From: CAYVKM01 sp964452045 | GTDB lineage: Bacteria > Calditrichota > Calditrichia > RBG-13-44-9 | Direction of reading: 5' to 3' | NCBI GenBank assembly: GCA_964452045.1 | Contig: CAYVKM010000117.1 | Location: forward strand, 1 to 9,162 | Length of the DNA: 9,162 nucleotides | Part shown: piece after piece, positions 6,341 to 9,162 of the stretch | Layout: every line of letters starts with the position of its first letter | Numbering within the stretch: position 1 is the first letter of the stretch | Notes under the pieces: model-generated | Database searches by the model: none | What the model saw: the letters and a program-made list of their open reading frames with translations, nothing else | What the model was told of the DNA's origin: nothing | Translations under genes and position numbers: made by a program

Positions 6341-6973
6341 TTATTTCTCCCTCTTCAACGGCAAATAAATGGTGTATTCCGCCGGCTCCTGCCTGGAGCA
6401 CGGAATGCAAACCAGTTTCCCGTCCCGGCGGCGCAGGTAGCGCTCGAAAACATATTCTCCGCACACTTCACACTTTGCCTTGTTAAAAGAACCCTTTACC
6501 GGCTGGAAATTGAAATCCGGCAATTTCTTAATGCTGAACAATTCCTCGTCTCTTGCCGCCAGCACGATATTCACTATGTCCTCGGCTACATTTGCCGGTA
6601 CCTCCGAGGGTTCCACACCCTGTTTGCGCAACCGGAAAAATTCATGAGGGGCTAGTTTGTCACTGAATTCGTTTCTCAATGCAATACGTAGCGATGTCTT
6701 TCCCGGATAATAAAAAACCGCGGCAATTTTTCCATAAAAGAGTTTATCCATCTGACCCTTGCCAAAAGTTGCCGAGGTAGACGCCTGGATGCCGTCTTGC
6801 AGGCAACCCTGTGGATGTCCCACACCCATCTCGGAAAAGACATACATTTCATGGTTATAGGTACGTCCTATTCCCAGTTTTTCCAATGCTTGCAGTCCCA
6901 TGCGGAACCCCATAACCACGAAGGGGCATTTATGCCCATGAAATTCATACAACCAGTCAGGTATGTTAACCAT
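6341..6973 (-). CDS. FmdE-family protein 2 with C-terminal zinc ribbon
   Basis: A 210-residue FmdE-family protein. FHGHKCP (11-17, Cys16) and GCLQDGIQASTSATFGKGQ (56-74, Cys57) mark the N-terminal domain; CEVC...CIPC (Cys168, Cys171, Cys189, Cys192) is the zinc ribbon. The frame is open further upstream to an ATG at 7018, but the ATG at 6973 is chosen because AAGGAG lies 6 bases before it and the family's FHGHKCP normally stands near the N-terminus. The longer reading would also run over the operator at 7008-7029. Compared with FmdE 1, Cys71 of the TGCTFGKG signature is replaced by Ala68 (TSATFGKG), and the CxxC just before it is reduced to a single cysteine, so the metal/thiol site differs. 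It is the first gene of the unit downstream of the tetR gene and precedes the TSUP gene by one base. Function unknown; cytoplasmic. Confidence 0.88.
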   Translation of the reverse strand: MVNIPDWLYEFHGHKCPFVVMGFRMGLQALEKLGIGRTYNHEMYVFSEMGVGHPQGCLQDGIQASTSATFGKGQMDKLFYGKIAAVFYYPGKTSLRIALRNEFSDKLAPHEFFRLRKQGVEPSEVPANVAEDIVNIVLAARDEELFSIKKLPDFNFQPVKGSFNKAKCEVCGEYVFERYLRRRDGKLVCIPCSRQEPAEYTIYLPLKREK

Positions 6974-7007
6974 AATATTCTCCTTAAATTTATTTGACAT
7001 TTCAAAA

Positions 7008-7029
7008 AAAGTAATCATTTACTTACTTT
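7008..7029. promoter_or_regulatory. Candidate TetR operator in front of fmdE 2
   Basis: AAAGTAA (7008-7014), 8-bp spacer, TTACTTT (7023-7029): a perfect 7-bp inverted repeat. Its 16-bp core GTAATCATTTACTTAC matches the site in front of tetR (7650-7665) at 15 of 16 positions. It lies between the tetR stop and the AAGGAG of fmdE 2, where a repressor would block transcription into fmdE-TSUP and downstream genes. Binding by the adjacent TetR protein is inference. Confidence 0.65.
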
Positions 7030-7033
7030 GATT

Positions 7034-7050
7034 GAAAAAATTATTTTTTC
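7034..7050 (-). terminator. A/T hairpin around the tetR stop codon
   Basis: On the - strand GAAAAAA, loop TAA, TTTTTTC: a 7-bp perfect stem whose three-base loop is the tetR stop codon, ending in a T-run. It could be a weak terminator or attenuator separating tetR from fmdE 2, which has its own operator. The stem has only one G-C pair, so it may be incidental. Confidence 0.3.
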
Positions 7051-7634
7051 TTTAGCACCCTATCCAATAAAAGCTTCATCCGATTACAGAAATTTTCAGT
7101 CTGGATTCCGGTTGGATTTAGGACCATCTCTATGTTCAGGGTAATCGGAATACCCATATAAAGCATGGCGACATTTTCCACCTGGAGTCCGGGATCCCAG
7201 CCGCCTTCCACGATGCCGTCCTGAAAGATTTTGCTCACCAGCTGTTTCTGCTCCATCAGAATTTCCCGCAGATGGGATTTCAGTTCCGCATCGTTCATGT
7301 GGGCCGCCTCCGAAAACAGTAAAATGGTAATCCCCTTGTTTTTCAACAGATACTGAATATGTGCGCACAGGAAATCGAACAAACGCTCATCCGGGTTTTT
7401 AGCGCTAGTGGCAATCCGGCGCAATGTCTCCTGCAAATCTTTTCGGACATCTTCCATGATTCCTAAAATGATGTCCCGTTTACTGGCGAAATGTCGAAAT
7501 ACCGCCCCTTCGCTGATACCCACTCTATGTGCCAGGTTCCGGGTGGATAGCTTTTGCAGGCCCTCGGTTGCGATGATCTCAAGTACCGCTTTCTTTATTT
7601 GTTCCTGCCGGATTTCAGTCGGTTGTCTTTCCAC
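7041..7634 (-). CDS. TetR-family transcriptional regulator
   Basis: A 197-residue, all-helical TetR/AcrR-type repressor of normal length. The N-terminal DNA-binding domain shows IKKAVLEIIATEGLQKLSTR (13-32), then the helix-turn-helix NLAHRVGISEGAVFRHFASK (33-52), a close match to the family consensus; residues from about 60 on form the variable ligand-binding half, so the inducer is not readable. The start is GTG at 7634, chosen because GAGG lies 6 bases upstream (GAGGTGAAAA-GTG). A dyad (7648-7667) lies immediately upstream of this ribosome site, and a near-copy lies in front of the next gene, fmdE 2, so the protein probably represses itself and the fmdE-TSUP-patatin-porin-fmdE genes. Family certain; regulon is inference. 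Confidence 0.93.
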   Translation of the reverse strand: MERQPTEIRQEQIKKAVLEIIATEGLQKLSTRNLAHRVGISEGAVFRHFASKRDIILGIMEDVRKDLQETLRRIATSAKNPDERLFDFLCAHIQYLLKNKGITILLFSEAAHMNDAELKSHLREILMEQKQLVSKIFQDGIVEGGWDPGLQVENVAMLYMGIPITLNIEMVLNPTGIQTENFCNRMKLLLDRVLKKK

Positions 7635-7647
7635 TTTTCACCTCGTC

Positions 7648-7667
7648 TTGTAATCACTTACTTACAA
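7648..7667. promoter_or_regulatory. Candidate TetR operator in front of tetR (autoregulatory)
   Basis: TTGTAA (7648-7653), 8-bp spacer TCACTTAC, TTACAA (7662-7667): perfect 6-bp inverted arms. The core is shared with 7008-7029, but the outermost bases differ (TT..AA here, AA..TT there) and remain self-complementary in both, as expected for a site read by a symmetric dimer. It ends 13 bases upstream of the GTG start, next to the ribosome site, where binding would block tetR transcription. Confidence 0.65.
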
Positions 7668-7721
7668 CATAATTTGTTGAATGATTGTTCCATAAAAAAG
7701 GATAAAAATGTTTTTTCTCCG

Positions 7722-7767
7722 CCAGCATTTACACTCTTTTGCTTTTGCACAAAGGTTAAAATGCTGG
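7722..7767. repeat. Perfect 9-bp inverted repeat with 28-nt loop
   Basis: CCAGCATTT (7722-7730) and AAATGCTGG (7759-7767) in the 156-bp gap between the ccdA-like stop and the tetR start. The loop contains a smaller dyad, TTTGCACAAA (7743-7752). On the - strand the second arm is followed by an A-rich run, not a T-run, so it is not a standard intrinsic terminator for the ccdA-like gene. It may be a regulatory dyad, an RNA structure or a junction mark. Confidence 0.4.
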
Positions 7768-7790
7768 TTTAATATTTATATTGATTATTT

Positions 7791-8495
7791 TCAAAAGGTA
7801 GTGTAGATAAAGTATATCCCTCCCAGGAGTACGAATCCCCCTGAAATTTTTCTAACCACCTTTGAAACGTTTGATTTTTCTGTCCAGTTAATATATTGTT
7901 GTACTGCACCGGACAGGCTGCCAGCACCGGTAATTACCGTACAATGACCCAGTGCAAAAGCTGCTATCAACAAAAAAGGTTTAAACCACCCTTTAGCCGC
8001 AAGGCTCATCGCAACCCCCAGAACAGGCGCCATAAAGGCAAAAGTGCATGGTCCCAGCCCGATGCCAAATACCAGCCCCAGGCTAAATGCTCCCAGCAGT
8101 CCCTGGCCTTTTCGCGGATGAGTCCCGATAGTATTCCAGGAAAATGAAATGATATCGAGCAAATAAAGACCAACTAGAAAAAAAATTAATGCCACAAATA
8201 AATTGCCCCACCAGCCCACATCACCAATTATCCGGCCCAGGGAAACAGTTACAAAACCAATGAAAGCAATGGAAATCAGGATGCCAATCGCAAAAACCAG
8301 GGATAAATGAAATGAGCCTTTCAGGTTAATTTTATCATCTCGGCTGGAAATATAACCGATGATGAGCGGTATGCTGGTCAGGTGACAGGGGCTCAAAAGA
8401 ATGCTGAGCACCCCCCAGCCAAAGGCCGCCGCCAGCGCAATTTCAAAAGCACCGCTCAGGGAAGTGCTCAAAGTAGTAAAAAGATTCTCAATCAA
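7791..8495 (-). CDS. CcdA/DsbD-like transmembrane electron carrier
   Basis: A 234-residue membrane protein with about six hydrophobic helices. The two family cysteines are in place: LSPCHLTSIP (Cys37) and GLGPCTFAFMAPVLG (Cys150); a third, Cys185, lies in a later helix. CcdA/DsbD proteins pass electrons from cytoplasmic thioredoxin across the inner membrane to extracytoplasmic thiol proteins. The gene directly upstream encodes a lipoprotein-type thioredoxin (14-bp gap), its natural partner; with the arsenite pump it forms an acr3-trx-ccdA run of the kind seen in arsenic-resistance loci. The start is a TTG at 8495; AGAG about 8-9 bases upstream is only a moderate ribosome site, and no ATG is available in frame before the first helix, so the exact start is uncertain. 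A role in cytochrome c assembly is less likely given these neighbours. Confidence 0.87.
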   Translation of the reverse strand: MIENLFTTLSTSLSGAFEIALAAAFGWGVLSILLSPCHLTSIPLIIGYISSRDDKINLKGSFHLSLVFAIGILISIAFIGFVTVSLGRIIGDVGWWGNLFVALIFFLVGLYLLDIISFSWNTIGTHPRKGQGLLGAFSLGLVFGIGLGPCTFAFMAPVLGVAMSLAAKGWFKPFLLIAAFALGHCTVITGAGSLSGAVQQYINWTEKSNVSKVVRKISGGFVLLGGIYFIYTTF

Positions 8496-8509
8496 ATGTT
8501 GGATCTCTG

Positions 8510-8974
8510 TTATTGAACAATTAAACCATGTGACTGAAGAAAGACGTCGATTTCCTTCTCCGGAAAGAATCCTTCATGGCGCATTATTTCATTTCCGGAT
8601 GTATCTACAAATATTTGGGTTGGTATGAGCCGGATCTTGTACCTCTTCGCGTACGGTTTTCCATCATCAGTCCAGACATCGTGAAATACAATTTTAATCT
8701 GATCTCCATATTTTTCTTCTATGGCTTTCATGACTGGTTGCATCTTTTTGCAAGGAATGCAATTGACTGATCCCAGTTCAATAAAGATGATCTGTTCTTT
8801 TTCATAAGCCTGGGTTCCGTTTACATTAACCGCATTATCCTTCGCTGGTCCCGCAGAAACGGATCCGGATTCCACCCTGGTTTTGGTTTGTTGTACTTCA
8901 TTCCCATTATTACCGCAAAACATTAATCCTGCTACCAGAATCAGAATCATTATCAAATAAAGAACCTTTTGCAT
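8510..8974 (-). CDS. Thioredoxin-family lipoprotein (extracytoplasmic)
   Basis: A 154-residue protein with a hydrophobic N-terminus (4-19) ending in a lipobox-like LMFC (Cys20), a low-complexity linker to about residue 58, and a thioredoxin fold: FIELGSVNCIPCKKMQPVM with the active-site CIPC (Cys72, Cys75) and the cis-proline in IRLIPTQIF (Pro118). It should be membrane-anchored outside the cytoplasm and accept electrons from the CcdA-like protein encoded next. The ATG at 8974 is chosen over the one at 8986 because GGGAG lies 5 bases before it. Phe at the -1 lipobox position is unusual (Gly, Ala or Ser is normal), so lipidation is probable rather than certain. The location argues against a role in cytoplasmic ArsC arsenate reduction and for keeping an extracytoplasmic thiol, metal site or substrate reduced. 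It follows the ACR3 stop by 31 bp. Confidence 0.87.
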   Translation of the reverse strand: MQKVLYLIMILILVAGLMFCGNNGNEVQQTKTRVESGSVSAGPAKDNAVNVNGTQAYEKEQIIFIELGSVNCIPCKKMQPVMKAIEEKYGDQIKIVFHDVWTDDGKPYAKRYKIRLIPTQIFVDTSGNEIMRHEGFFPEKEIDVFLQSHGLIVQ

Positions 8975-9005
8975 ATCAACTCCCATTTGTTTTAGCTTCA
9001 GAAGG

Positions 9006-9162
9006 TCAAAAATATTTTTTTTGAAACCACAGCGCTACATTAACCAGACTGATCAGAGCCGGTACTTCCACCAGCGGGCCGATGACCGCGGCAAATGCCT
9101 CACCGGAATTTATCCCAAATACCGCCACCGCCACGGCAATGGCAAGTTCAAAATTATTGCTG
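9006..9162 (-). CDS. ACR3-type arsenite efflux permease, C-terminal end (5' part outside window)
   Basis: The - strand frame from base 9161 to the TGA at 9006-9008 gives about 51 residues. It begins SNNFELAIAVAVAVFG, continues INSGEAFAAVIGPLVEVP and ends NVALWFQKKYF. I recognise this as the last two helices of ACR3/BASS-superfamily arsenite transporters, in which SNNFELAIAVAIAVFG and GPLxEVPxxxxLVxVALWF are characteristic. The pump expels As(III), and sometimes Sb(III), across the inner membrane. The rest of the gene, and any arsR or arsC, would lie beyond the right edge. It precedes the thioredoxin and CcdA-like genes in the same direction, so the three probably form one operon. Confidence 0.88.
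   Translation of the reverse strand, partial: SNNFELAIAVAVAVFGINSGEAFAAVIGPLVEVPALISLVNVALWFQKKYF

Noticed and set aside
2612..6973. Methanogenesis-related formylmethanofuran dehydrogenase locus
   Set aside because: Only the FmdE-type accessory proteins are present; no catalytic subunits or methanofuran genes, and the neighbours are of bacterial envelope type.
6974..7018. Upstream ATG extension of FmdE 2
   Set aside because: AAGGAG lies 6 bases before the ATG at 6973, and the extension would run over the operator and add residues not expected before FHGHKCP.
1..9162. CRISPR array, tRNA/rRNA genes, insertion sequence or phage genes
   Set aside because: No regularly spaced repeats, no cloverleaf or rRNA-like stretch, and no transposase, integrase or structural phage motifs seen.

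Overview
The window reads as an accessory metal(loid)-stress and thiol/sulfur-handling region of a Gram-negative bacterium. The Gram-negative call rests on an outer-membrane porin gene, a lipoprotein-type signal and a CcdA-like membrane protein. Shine-Dalgarno sites are clear (GGAGG, AAGGAG, GAGGTG), base composition is moderate to AT-rich, and the porin is of the OprO/OprP type. This would suit a deep lineage of the Bacteroidota/Ignavibacteriota/Calditrichota group or a deltaproteobacterium-like anaerobe, but I cannot fix the taxon from the sequence.

Layout. Bases 2-2532 are read on the + strand. They hold the C-terminal part of a SAM-dependent methyltransferase, a small thioredoxin-fold protein overlapping it by ATGA, about 450 bp of AT-rich non-coding DNA with a strong hairpin and a tandem operator-like motif, and a dihydrolipoamide-dehydrogenase-like flavoprotein. 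From 2612 to the end everything is on the - strand. In transcription order (right to left) it holds the C-terminus of an ACR3-type arsenite efflux pump, a thioredoxin-like lipoprotein, a CcdA-like protein, a 156-bp gap with an inverted repeat, a TetR-family regulator, FmdE-family protein 2, a TSUP (TauE/SafE) permease, a patatin-like lipase, an OprO/OprP-type porin and FmdE-family protein 1.

How the genes may work together. ACR3-thioredoxin-CcdA looks like an arsenic-resistance module with an extracytoplasmic thiol-redox branch. The TetR gene appears to control itself and the FmdE-TSUP-patatin-porin-FmdE unit. Matching dyad operators lie directly in front of tetR and in front of the first fmdE gene. 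Their cores agree at 15 of 16 positions, and their outer arm bases differ between the sites while staying self-complementary. An inner-membrane anion/sulfur permease plus an outer-membrane anion porin could form a trans-envelope route, and the two different FmdE proteins bracketing it are the least explained part. This two-FmdE/TSUP/patatin/porin unit under a TetR regulator is my best candidate for an undescribed system. Its substrate is unknown and the functional link is inference.
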